A stretch of 48,291 nt of DNA from Candidatus Saccharimonadota bacterium (lineage in GTDB: Bacteria; Patescibacteriota; Saccharimonadia; Saccharimonadales; Saccharimonadaceae). The position numbers and the translations under genes were made by a program. The notes beneath the pieces are model-generated. The model worked only from the letters and a program-made list of their open reading frames with translations. It did no database searches and was not told the DNA's origin. The DNA lies in contig JAFRJG010000017.1 of NCBI GenBank assembly GCA_017432365.1, positions 1 to 48,291 of the forward strand, read 5' to 3'. Below, piece by piece: positions 8,271 through 15,346 of the stretch (within the stretch, counting starts at the first letter, position 1; each line of letters opens with the position of its first letter).

Positions 8271-8843
8271 TTATACTCCTTCTTCTGTCCAGGTTGCGTT
8301 GGTCGGCGAAGTGCCGTTGTTTTTGACTTGAGTTGCGTAAGCGTCGATGGTGAAGGTAAATTCGGTGTTCGGATAGAGTTCGATGAGGGTTTCTCGGAAG
8401 GTGATAGAGGTGAAGAGCGGTTCAGTTGTTTCGCTGCTAGCAAGGGCAGAGGCGTAATAATAAAAGCCGTCTTCGCTGTTGAGCCAATGAGTTCCAGGTT
8501 CGCCGAGTTCGATGAACGAGGCGAGGTCGGGGATTTCTGCGTCACGATCTTCGTCACGACGAATCAGAGAGAGTCGAGCGCGAATCCAAACGGGTTCGGG
8601 TCCGACGTTCTCGATATAGGGAATTTTCGAGTAGAGGGTGTTCGGGTTGATGTTTTCTAGGGAGTTGAAGGGGACGGCGCCAGTCGGGTCGGCGCGATCG
8701 AGGAGAGCGATACCGACACTGCTCGTGGTGATGAGATTATGGGTTGGTTGAGTTGTGACAAAATACGCCACAGAACCGGTCATGGTGAGGAATAGGAGAA
8801 TACCGAAGAGGAGGAGAGCAGGAGCTTTGGTTCTATGGCGCAT
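8271..8843 (-). CDS. TasA/camelysin-like secreted protein with SipW-type signal
   Basis: Protein of 190 aa. N-terminal signal: RHRTK, hydrophobic core LLLFGILLFLTM, then TGSVAYFVTT, which fits the SipW-dependent signal pattern (small residues before AYF and a Thr/Asp-rich start). The mature part has the expected VxRAR-like strand (EPVWIRARLSLIRR) and an aromatic FYYYA stretch. Likely cleaved by the SipW-type peptidase encoded three genes upstream and exported as a surface or fibre component. The TAA stop is immediately followed in frame by the next ATG. Confidence 0.8.
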   Translation of the reverse strand: MRHRTKAPALLLFGILLFLTMTGSVAYFVTTQPTHNLITTSSVGIALLDRADPTGAVPFNSLENINPNTLYSKIPYIENVGPEPVWIRARLSLIRRDEDRDAEIPDLASFIELGEPGTHWLNSEDGFYYYASALASSETTEPLFTSITFRETLIELYPNTEFTFTIDAYATQVKNNGTSPTNATWTEEGV

Positions 8844-8875
8844 GGGTTTGTTTTCCTGTTGGTGTCGATTAGGGA

Positions 8876-9883
8876 TTAGAGATTGTTGACGGCTTCGACA
8901 GCGTCGGAGAAGGTTTTAGCTTGAATAGCGTCGGCATCAACGCGAATGTCGACAGCGGCTTCGTAATTGAAGTCAGTACTATCAACAGAGGTTTTCAGGC
9001 GGACGGTGTTGACTGGGCTCCAGAAGGTCATTTCGTTTGACTTGACGACGTCGGTTGTGACGGCGGCGAAGACGCGATATTCAACGTTGTCGATAGTGTC
9101 GATATAGCCTGTGTAGTAATCCATGGCGTCTGCGGCGCTGGCGTCGAAAGCTTCGTATTTGCCGGTTGTGGCGTTCTTAGTTAAGGCGGTGAAATAGCCT
9201 TGAAGGCCAGCCTGGTCGGCGTGGACATCTTCTTCATATGGAGTGCCAGGGATTTTGATGTCGAGTTTGTCGGCGTATTCGGTCGGAATCATGTAGCGAA
9301 TCAAGATATAAGCGTCGCTATGGCCGGCGTTTTCGACGTAGCTAAACTTGCGAACCCATTGGCCGGGAGCGATACCAGCGGAGACGGTTGTGAAATAGCC
9401 GTCCGCAGTGGCGTTGTTTTGTCCAGCGACAGCCTTATAGGCGGCAGCGTCGGCCTTGATAGTGGCGTCGGTGTAGCCCCAGGTGCGGTTGGCGTTGGAG
9501 AAGCCGGTGCGGGTATGACCGTTGGCGATAGCAGAGATAGAGGTTGAATCACCTTCGTTCGCGTTCATGCCAGGGGTGCAATAGCGAGCTTTTTCATAAG
9601 AGCCTTTGATGAGGCCAGTGTTAGAATCTAGTCCGCTGTCGTTTTCGTTGGCGTTCCAGTCGCAGTAGTTCGGGTCGGAAGCGAGGGCGCCGAAGGAACC
9701 TTGGCGACCGGAGTTTTGGCGATGGAGCTGGGATTCGTAAAGATTGATGGCGACGTCACCGGTCGTGAAATGGTTAGATTCGGTTTTATGATCGGTGAAA
9801 TAGGCGATGGTGCCACCGGCGGCGAGGGCGGCCATGCCGAGGACGGCGCTGGTAGAGAGGACGACTTTCTTGTTGATTTGCAT
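8876..9883 (-). CDS. TasA/camelysin-like major secreted protein with SipW-type signal
   Basis: Protein of 335 aa. Signal: MQINKKVVLSTSAVLGM followed by AALAAGGTIAYFTDHKTESN, a textbook SipW-dependent motif (GGTxAYFTD). The mature region begins with HFTTGDVAINLYE, like TasA and CalY, and contains KFSYVENAGHSDAYILIRYM, the conserved strand pair of the family. It has only two Cys, both in an insertion of ~100 residues (DYCDW-like and RYCTPG). Largest product of the cluster, so a candidate main fibre subunit. AAAGGAG precedes the ATG. Confidence 0.85.
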   Translation of the reverse strand: MQINKKVVLSTSAVLGMAALAAGGTIAYFTDHKTESNHFTTGDVAINLYESQLHRQNSGRQGSFGALASDPNYCDWNANENDSGLDSNTGLIKGSYEKARYCTPGMNANEGDSTSISAIANGHTRTGFSNANRTWGYTDATIKADAAAYKAVAGQNNATADGYFTTVSAGIAPGQWVRKFSYVENAGHSDAYILIRYMIPTEYADKLDIKIPGTPYEEDVHADQAGLQGYFTALTKNATTGKYEAFDASAADAMDYYTGYIDTIDNVEYRVFAAVTTDVVKSNEMTFWSPVNTVRLKTSVDSTDFNYEAAVDIRVDADAIQAKTFSDAVEAVNNL

Positions 9884-9923
9884 TTGATAACTCCTTTAAT
9901 GATTAAATTGATATTGAACGAGG

Positions 9924-10592
9924 TTAATAAGTTTCCGGGAAGTTCGCGAAAGCGGCGAGCGCGTTCGGGAAGCCGGTGGTTTGGACTGCGTCGGAATGAA
10001 TGCTGATTCCGAGGGCGCAGGTGTTAGGATTGCTGCCGGTGCATTCGAAGACGGAAGGGTCGATATTGTCGATGTTGCCAATGATGAGTTTTTCGGTCGG
10101 CCAGGCGGCGGTTAGGCGGTTGACGTCGAGGACTTGGTTGCTGGTGAGGTAGTATTCGGCATATGTCGGGACGTGGTCGATTTCTACGGACGGGTTGTAA
10201 GATATGGTGTAGTGTTCGTTTGCGCAGGTGTTGCCGGTCGAAGGGTCGAGCGTGCAATTAGGCAAGTCGAGGACGATGGCGTCGGCCAAGGCGAGAGGAA
10301 TGACAATGCGAAAACGTTGGTAGACGGGGATGTTCCCGTCGTTAGTTGCTTGAAGAAAGAGCGGGATTTCTTGGCCTTCGGTCAAGGGGGAATAGTTTTC
10401 GGCGGCGAAGGGACGGTAAGGTTCTTCAGAGATGTCGTCATAAAGCGCCAAGGTTGTCGAGGCGTTACCGACGGTGAAGCTGTTGACTTTTGTATCAGTG
10501 TCGGTGAAATAGGCCAAGGTTGCAGTCGAACTCAAGATACAAAGGGTCATGAAAACGAGCGACGCGACGACGATTCTGAGTTTTTGATACAT
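9924..10592 (-). CDS. TasA/camelysin-like secreted protein with SipW-type signal
   Basis: Protein of 222 aa. Signal: MYQKLRIVVASLVFMTLC, then STATLAYFTDTDTKVNSFTV, again the SipW-dependent pattern with the start of the mature domain (NSFTVGNAS). Later IPVYQRFRIVIPLALAD matches the family's second strand pair. Four Cys (NCTLD, NTCAN, FECTGS, NTCALG) could form two disulfides outside the cell. First substrate gene after the peptidase. AGGAG before the ATG. May be a minor or assembly component, as TapA is for TasA; this is inference. Confidence 0.82.
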   Translation of the reverse strand: MYQKLRIVVASLVFMTLCILSSTATLAYFTDTDTKVNSFTVGNASTTLALYDDISEEPYRPFAAENYSPLTEGQEIPLFLQATNDGNIPVYQRFRIVIPLALADAIVLDLPNCTLDPSTGNTCANEHYTISYNPSVEIDHVPTYAEYYLTSNQVLDVNRLTAAWPTEKLIIGNIDNIDPSVFECTGSNPNTCALGISIHSDAVQTTGFPNALAAFANFPETY

Positions 10593-10644
10593 GATTCTCC
10601 TGTCTCTACATTAAGGTTGATATTAAAGGAATATGACTCCTCGC

Positions 10645-11343
10645 TTAGGTCATACGTTTACTCGCAGTTTTCCTCCTTTCTTCCAAAGTGTTCGGCAGAA
10701 ACGTCCAAGCCAGGAGAAGGGTTCCCACTACGAGGGTGATATAGATGCCGGGCGGCTGTTGGATGTAATAGGCGAGATAGCCGAGAAGCGGGACCACGAC
10801 GACAGGGGTGCCGAGGATGTTTTTATAATGAACGAGAGTTGCATCGGGGGCGGCGTTAGCGTCGCCTTGGGTTTTGAAACGCCAGACGTTCGAATCGGAC
10901 GGGTCGATTTCGATATCGACGATGCGATGGGTGACGACGGTTTTGTCGCTATTGGCGACATAGGAGACGACGTCGCCAATGTTCAAAGATTGATAATCGA
11001 TTGGGCGGATGTAAATCATCGAGCCGACGGGAAATTCCGGTTCCATGGATCCGGACATGACCGTGAAAGCGCGAAAACCGGCGAGCTTAGTTCCGACAAG
11101 GACGAGGGCGACAAGGACGACGACGATGGTCGCGAGAGTGCCGAACTTAGAGAAGAGAATTTTAAAAGAATTGCGGGGACGGCGAGGGGCAGTTTCGGCG
11201 GTCGGCTCGGCGGTGGGTTCAAGAGCGGCGGCAAGCGGAGCCGATGCGGATTCTCGCGATTCGTTTTCAACTTCGTCTTCGATTATCGTGACAGGGATAA
11301 TAAAGACTTTACTCTGCTCGGACGAATTTTGGTCCTGAGACAT
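10645..11343 (-). CDS. SipW-type signal peptidase I
   Basis: Membrane serine protease of 232 aa that removes signal peptides. An acidic N-terminal extension of ~58 residues precedes a membrane helix (around 70-85). The catalytic serine is in VMSGSMEPEF (Ser99). The second catalytic residue is a histidine in VVTHRIVDI (His139) where ordinary bacterial LepB has lysine; this Ser/His type is that of SipW and of archaeal and ER signal peptidases. GDVVSY and the QGDANAAPD motif complete the site. Two C-terminal hydrophobic segments follow. I chose ATG 11343 because GGAGGTGG lies just upstream; a start at 11358 is also open. First gene of the operon whose next genes have SipW-type signals. Confidence 0.92.
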   Translation of the reverse strand: MSQDQNSSEQSKVFIIPVTIIEDEVENESRESASAPLAAALEPTAEPTAETAPRRPRNSFKILFSKFGTLATIVVVLVALVLVGTKLAGFRAFTVMSGSMEPEFPVGSMIYIRPIDYQSLNIGDVVSYVANSDKTVVTHRIVDIEIDPSDSNVWRFKTQGDANAAPDATLVHYKNILGTPVVVVPLLGYLAYYIQQPPGIYITLVVGTLLLAWTFLPNTLEERRKTASKRMT

Positions 11344-11369
11344 TCCACCTCCACTCAATTAATGTTTTT

Positions 11370-11398
11370 ATTATAGTCGATGTTTAGCTTTAGCGCAA
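11370..11398 (-). promoter_or_regulatory. Promoter of the sipW/tasA-like operon
   Basis: Minus-strand -35 TTGCGC (11393-11398), 17-bp spacer, perfect -10 TATAAT (11370-11375). Divergent from the murE promoter, 40-80 bp away. Confidence 0.65.
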
Positions 11399-11437
11399 TA
11401 GCTTAATGGCTTGAAGAAAAAATAGGAAGGGGTGTGG

Positions 11438-11443
11438 TATAAT
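11438..11443 (+). promoter_or_regulatory. Extended -10 of murE
   Basis: TGGTATAAT with the TATAAT 8 nt before ATG 11452: an extended -10 without a clear -35, predicting a leaderless mRNA. Confidence 0.6.
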
Positions 11444-11451
11444 CGGGGGAG

Positions 11452-12723
11452 ATGAATTTGAAGAGGAAGTTAGAAGATAGTTTACCGTTTTATAATTCCC
11501 TAGTGAAGCCGGTGCATTTGTTCCGGGCGGTTGTAGCAGGGGTGAAGTGCAAGTTTCCGGCGCGGGGGCTGAAGGTGATTGGGGTAACGGGGACGAACGG
11601 GAAGACGTCGACGTGTTTTTATATCTGGAAGATGTTGAATGAGAGTCATCGCAAGGCAGGGATTATGACGACTGTGGCTTGGGGGGTGAAAGATTTAGAG
11701 CCGGAGTTGAATCATATGACCACCGTAGATAGTCGAACGTTAAACGAGCGAATACGGAAGATTAAAGAGGCGGGGGCGGAGTATTTGGTACTTGAGGTGA
11801 CGAGTCATGCGATGGAGCAGTTTAGGACGCTTGGGGTGCCGATTGAGGTGGCGGTGTTTACGAATCTGACGCATGAGCATTTAGATTATCATAAGACGAT
11901 GGAAAGGTATGCCCGGGCGAAGGCGAAGTTGTTTAGGAAAGCGAAGTTTGGGGTGGTTAATGCGGATGATAAATGGGCGCAGACGTTTATTAAAGCGAGC
12001 CAAGAGTATATCACTTATGGTATAAAAAACGGGAAGTTAAGGGCGAAAGAGGTTAAGCTGGGAGTTGAGGGGTCGAAATATACTGTTTATGATATGAACC
12101 GGAAGGAAGAGATGGTAAAGATTCAGACGCGGATTCCGGGAGAGTTTAATGTGTATAATTCCCTGGCGGCAGTTGGGGTCGGGCGGAGGCTCGGATTAGA
12201 GGAAGAGGAGATTAAGCGAGGGATTGAGGCGCTTGAGGGGGTTGAAGGGAGAATGACGAGGGTGGACGAGGGGCAGGCGTTTACGGTGATTGTGGACTAT
12301 GCGCATACGCCAGATGCGTTAGAGAAAGTGTTTAAGGCGATGCCGGAGGTGAAGGGGAGAGTGATTGCGGTGCACGGAGGAGCGGGGCGGCGAGATGAGA
12401 GTACGCGTGAGGAGCGGGGGCGGATTTTGGGGCGGAACGCGGACGTGGTAGTGATTACGGAAGATGATTCGAGAGATGAAGACCCAGAAGAGATTGCGGA
12501 GGATTTTGTCAGGGGGGCGGAGAAAGCCGGGAAGAAGCTCGGGAAGGATTTAGTAGTGGATTTAAACCGAGAAGAGGCGATTCGGGGGGCGATTAGGCTG
12601 GCGAAGAGAGGGGACTTGGTGTTGATTTTAGGGAAGGGGCATGAGAAGACGATACTCCGGAAGGAGGGGGCGGAGCCGTTTGAGGATATAAAAGTCGTTC
12701 GGAAGTGGTTGAAGAAGCGGTAG
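11452..12723 (+). CDS. murE: MurE-like UDP-N-acetylmuramyl-tripeptide synthetase
   Basis: Cytosolic Mur ligase that adds the third amino acid to the peptidoglycan stem peptide. P-loop GVTGTNGKTST at residues ~44-54; MurE signatures LEVTSHAMEQ and FTNLTHEHLDYH; NVYNSLAAVGVG; C-terminal HGGAGRRDESTRE and LILGKGHEK. At 423 aa it is shorter than usual MurE (~490) because the N-terminal substrate-binding domain is reduced. The motif that selects the amino acid, DNPR in diaminopimelate-type enzymes, reads DDSRDEDP here, so the substrate cannot be called. It is convergent with a degenerate paralogue. Probably leaderless. Confidence 0.92.
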   Translation: MNLKRKLEDSLPFYNSLVKPVHLFRAVVAGVKCKFPARGLKVIGVTGTNGKTSTCFYIWKMLNESHRKAGIMTTVAWGVKDLEPELNHMTTVDSRTLNERIRKIKEAGAEYLVLEVTSHAMEQFRTLGVPIEVAVFTNLTHEHLDYHKTMERYARAKAKLFRKAKFGVVNADDKWAQTFIKASQEYITYGIKNGKLRAKEVKLGVEGSKYTVYDMNRKEEMVKIQTRIPGEFNVYNSLAAVGVGRRLGLEEEEIKRGIEALEGVEGRMTRVDEGQAFTVIVDYAHTPDALEKVFKAMPEVKGRVIAVHGGAGRRDESTREERGRILGRNADVVVITEDDSRDEDPEEIAEDFVRGAEKAGKKLGKDLVVDLNREEAIRGAIRLAKRGDLVLILGKGHEKTILRKEGAEPFEDIKVVRKWLKKR

Positions 12724-12736
12724 AAGGGAGGGGAAT

Positions 12737-13477
12737 TTAATTATTCTTTTCGTCGGGGGTGTAGTTGGCGAGACCGTCGGCGATGACGTCGGGGGAGATT
12801 TTTAGGGCGGTGGCAAGGGCGGCGGCGCACGCCATATAGGAGACGATTGGCTCGCCCGTGAGGAAGCTCGCGACAGAGAAGCGAGAGGAGCCGAGGGAAA
12901 AGTTCGCTTCGGTTCCCTTTTTGTAGAGTTTAGCGGAGTCGATACGGAGAGAGGCGGAGCGGGTTGTACCGTAAGTCAAAGTCGTTTCTTTTCCGGAGAA
13001 CTTCGAGAAGGCGGGGAAGTTATTATCGTCTTCGTTTAAGATGACGATGTCGGGGGACATCTTAAAGAGGGTCGTTTCCGAGGCGGCGAATTCTTCCGGC
13101 GAGGGGGAGTCGAGAGAGGCGGGGAGGAAGTCGGTCAGGGCGGCGACATGGACCGGGAGACCGTAGAAGACGTTGTTTTTAAGGGAGTCAGCGGGGGCGG
13201 TAACGACGACGTAGTTCGAGCCGGCTTTCCAGGCGTCGGCGAAGAACTTATGAAGGACGGAGGTTTTGATTTCTGAGTCAGAGGCGAGGACGGAAGAATG
13301 TTTTCCGGCGGCCTTTAAGATTTCATGGACGAAGTTAGCGACCGTGGCTTTTCCGGAAGTTCCGGTGATACAAATCAGTTTCAAGTCGCGGATTGGGTTT
13401 CCGTAATAGTTAGAGAGGAACTTAGCACGGGCGCGCTGAGTTTTTTCTTTAAGAGAAGGTTTCGAGGAGTTCTTCAT
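12737..13477 (-). CDS. Reduced Mur-ligase-like protein
   Basis: Protein of 246 aa related to the Mur ligase N-terminal and central domains only; the C-terminal domain is absent. The P-loop reads ICITGTSGKATVANFVHEIL, so the Thr/Ser after the conserved Lys is Ala. NEDDNNFPAF corresponds to the central-domain Asn/Asp region, and MACAAALATALKI to the family's helix. It lies tail-to-tail with murE (13 bp apart). It could be a regulatory or non-catalytic paralogue, or an enzyme with another substrate. The -10 TATACT (13484-13489) is 6 nt before the ATG, so leaderless. Confidence 0.75.
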   Translation of the reverse strand: MKNSSKPSLKEKTQRARAKFLSNYYGNPIRDLKLICITGTSGKATVANFVHEILKAAGKHSSVLASDSEIKTSVLHKFFADAWKAGSNYVVVTAPADSLKNNVFYGLPVHVAALTDFLPASLDSPSPEEFAASETTLFKMSPDIVILNEDDNNFPAFSKFSGKETTLTYGTTRSASLRIDSAKLYKKGTEANFSLGSSRFSVASFLTGEPIVSYMACAAALATALKISPDVIADGLANYTPDEKNN

Positions 13478-13502
13478 AGGGATAGTATAGCACGTAATGT
13501 AG

Positions 13503-13685
13503 ATAAAAAGAGGATTTTATCTTTAGACGTTAGACTCACAAGGCGCCCTTAAAAAATACCATAGTCCGCTCAATACTCGCAAAAGCCGTTCGGGATTTCG
13601 CCGGCCACGTTTTTGCTCGTATGAGGGACATGGTATTTTTTACGGGGCGTTCGTAAAACGTCTAAAAATAAAATTTCTCTTTTTA
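13503..13685. repeat. Palindromic element A, intergenic
   Basis: Long imperfect inverted repeat of about 183 bp. The left arm (from 13503) includes TTTAGACGTT, AAAAAATACCAT and TACTCGCAAAA; the right arm gives the reverse complements (TTTTTGCTCGTA, ATGGTATTTTTT, AACGTCTAAA). The central loop reads TTCGGGATTTCGCCGGCCACG, the same core as elements B and C inside valS. It touches the 3' end of the tRNA-Arg gene. Confidence 0.85.
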
Positions 13686-13762
13686 TGGTACGCCCGACAG
13701 GATTTGAACCTACGACCTTTTGCTCCGCAAGCAAACGCTCTATCCAGCTGAGCTACGGGCGC
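13686..13762 (-). tRNA. tRNA-Arg (GCG)
   Basis: A complete cloverleaf on the minus strand: acceptor GCGCCCG / CGGGCGT, D arm GCTC / GAGC, anticodon stem TTTGC / GCAAA with loop TTGCGGA, T loop TTCAAAT, and an encoded CCA (13686-13688). Anticodon GCG reads CGC and CGU (Arg). Most bacteria use ACG (inosine) for these codons. Confidence 0.93.
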
Positions 13763-13895
13763 ATATGTGGATAATTCCGCGTTGCCGCTTCCTCATCCAC
13801 CTAGAAATTAAAAGTTCATTACGATTAACGTAACGAGTTAATTATATCACAAAAAAGTAGCGAAGAAAGGGTAAGCATGATATACTGGGGGTATT

Positions 13896-15095
13896 ATGGA
13901 GACGAATTTTAGTGGCGAGCCAAATTCAAACGAGGAAGGGCGGTTTGATATGGGGTTGTCGGAAGATGAGAGAAGAGCGGCAGTTGAGAGCTTTGAAGAG
14001 ACGGAGGAGGCTGAAGATGAGCGGAGAATTGGGAAGTTCAAAGTGAAGGAGTTTGAAGAAGAGTTGTTGCCGGGGGAGACGGAAGAAGAGAGGACGGGGC
14101 GGTATCGCTTGACGCAAGAGCGGAGGGTGGCGGTGGCGTTTTCTGAGGGGGCGGAAGCGTTGTTGGCGCCGGATTTTGATTTTAACGGGGAGAGTGAAGC
14201 GGAGCGAGAAGAGCTGACAGCGGCGGTTACTGAGAGATATGAGTGGATTGGGGGGCTGGACGAAGAGGGATTCAGAAAAGAGACGGGGAGGGTGTTGAGA
14301 GAGATTGAGACGCCGATGACTGAGGAGGGGGCGGAGGCGGTTTATGAGAAGTTGAAGGGGGATAATCTGGCACTGAGAATGGTTTATGCGTTGACGGCGG
14401 GGGAGGCTAGGACAGCAGAAGAGGCGCCGGGGGACTTGGACGAGGAGGGGCAGAAACAGCTCGGGGTAAGAGTTTTAGGGGCGTTCTTTGGGAAATATGG
14501 GAATGCTGCGGAGTTTAGAGGGGCGAAGCAAGAGTTTTTAGAAGCGGTTAAAGACGTTCCGGAGTATCAAGAGAAGATGAAGAGCGGGGAGATGGAAGAG
14601 GCGCTCGAGAACTTGGTTTGGGAGATGTATGGGGAGCAGGAAGAATGGATGGAAGTGGCGGAAGATGTGCGCGAGAAGGGGCGGAGATTGAGAGAGGTAA
14701 AGGGGGAGATGGAAGAGTTGGAGCGGAAAGCGGAGGGGATTTTAGAGGAGATAGCAGGGGTTTCTGATAAGGAGAGAATAGCAGAGATTGAGAAGGCGAC
14801 GGGCGGGAGAGTGAAGGTTGAAGAGGCGCAAGACGTACAAGAGGCGAGTGACGAGGGAGATGTCATGGGAGAGGCGGAAGAAAATGCCGAAGGAGATGTC
14901 GAAGAGGATGCTGAGGGAGCTATTGAAGAAGACAAGGGGGCGACTGAGCCGAAGAGCGGGGAGCGAAAGGTGGCGACTGGAGGAGGGGGTCGGGCGTATA
15001 GGGAGAGTAAGGCGAGGCGGGGGCGGAGTTACTTTGTGAGCGACATGTCGTTAGAAGATAGCGAACGGACACTTAGACAGATGGGGTTGATTTAG
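13896..15095 (+). CDS. Glu-rich unknown protein
   Basis: Cytoplasmic protein of 399 aa, not recognised. Glutamate is very frequent throughout. A structured helical part (residues ~90-270) is followed by a predicted coiled coil (REKGRRLREVKGEMEELERK), an acidic low-complexity segment (EENAEGDVEEDAEGAIEED), and a basic, Gly-rich C-terminal tail (AYRESKARRGR) that ends SDMSLEDSERTLRQMGLI. No signal or membrane helix. The -10 TATACT (13881-13886, extended TGA) is 9 nt before the ATG. Lies before a PP2C gene; a functional link is not shown. Confidence 0.7.
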   Translation: METNFSGEPNSNEEGRFDMGLSEDERRAAVESFEETEEAEDERRIGKFKVKEFEEELLPGETEEERTGRYRLTQERRVAVAFSEGAEALLAPDFDFNGESEAEREELTAAVTERYEWIGGLDEEGFRKETGRVLREIETPMTEEGAEAVYEKLKGDNLALRMVYALTAGEARTAEEAPGDLDEEGQKQLGVRVLGAFFGKYGNAAEFRGAKQEFLEAVKDVPEYQEKMKSGEMEEALENLVWEMYGEQEEWMEVAEDVREKGRRLREVKGEMEELERKAEGILEEIAGVSDKERIAEIEKATGGRVKVEEAQDVQEASDEGDVMGEAEENAEGDVEEDAEGAIEEDKGATEPKSGERKVATGGGGRAYRESKARRGRSYFVSDMSLEDSERTLRQMGLI

Positions 15096-15140
15096 GAGTT
15101 TGCGGGGGAGTTAGGGACTTCGAGGTTTAGGAGAGGGAGT

Positions 15141-15170
15141 TTGACGTGAGGGGAGAGGGTTTGGTAAAAT
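15141..15170 (+). promoter_or_regulatory. tRNA-Ser(CGA) promoter
   Basis: -35 TTGACG (15141-15146), 18-bp spacer, -10 TAAAAT (15165-15170), 8 nt before the tRNA. Confidence 0.7.
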
Positions 15171-15177
15171 TAGGGGT

Positions 15178-15267
15178 GGAAGCGTGGCCGAGTGGTTGAA
15201 GGCGCACGACTCGAAATCGTGTAGGCGCGCAAGCGTCTCGGAGGTTCGAATCCTCTCGCTTCCGCCA
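15178..15267 (+). tRNA. tRNA-Ser (CGA)
   Basis: Class II tRNA with a long variable arm (GTAGGCGCGCAAGCGTCTC). Acceptor GGAAGCG / CGCTTCC, anticodon stem ACGACT..., loop with CGA, T arm GGAGGTTCGAATCCTC, and encoded CCA. Reads UCG. Confidence 0.95.
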
Positions 15268-15287
15268 AACTGAAGCGAATAAGAAAG

Positions 15288-15312
15288 ATAGCCTCAAAAG
15301 AGGCTATTCTTT
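15288..15312 (+). terminator. Terminator after tRNA-Ser(CGA)
   Basis: ATAGCCTC / GAGGCTAT, an 8-bp perfect stem with AAAA loop, followed by TCTTT. Confidence 0.7.
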
Positions 15313-15346
15313 ATGGTAAAATGGGGGAAAGCAAAGGAGGTTGATG

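Noticed and set aside
13503-13685. CRISPR array or transposon with coding capacity
   Set aside because: There is one inverted repeat, no direct repeats with spacers and no ORF inside.
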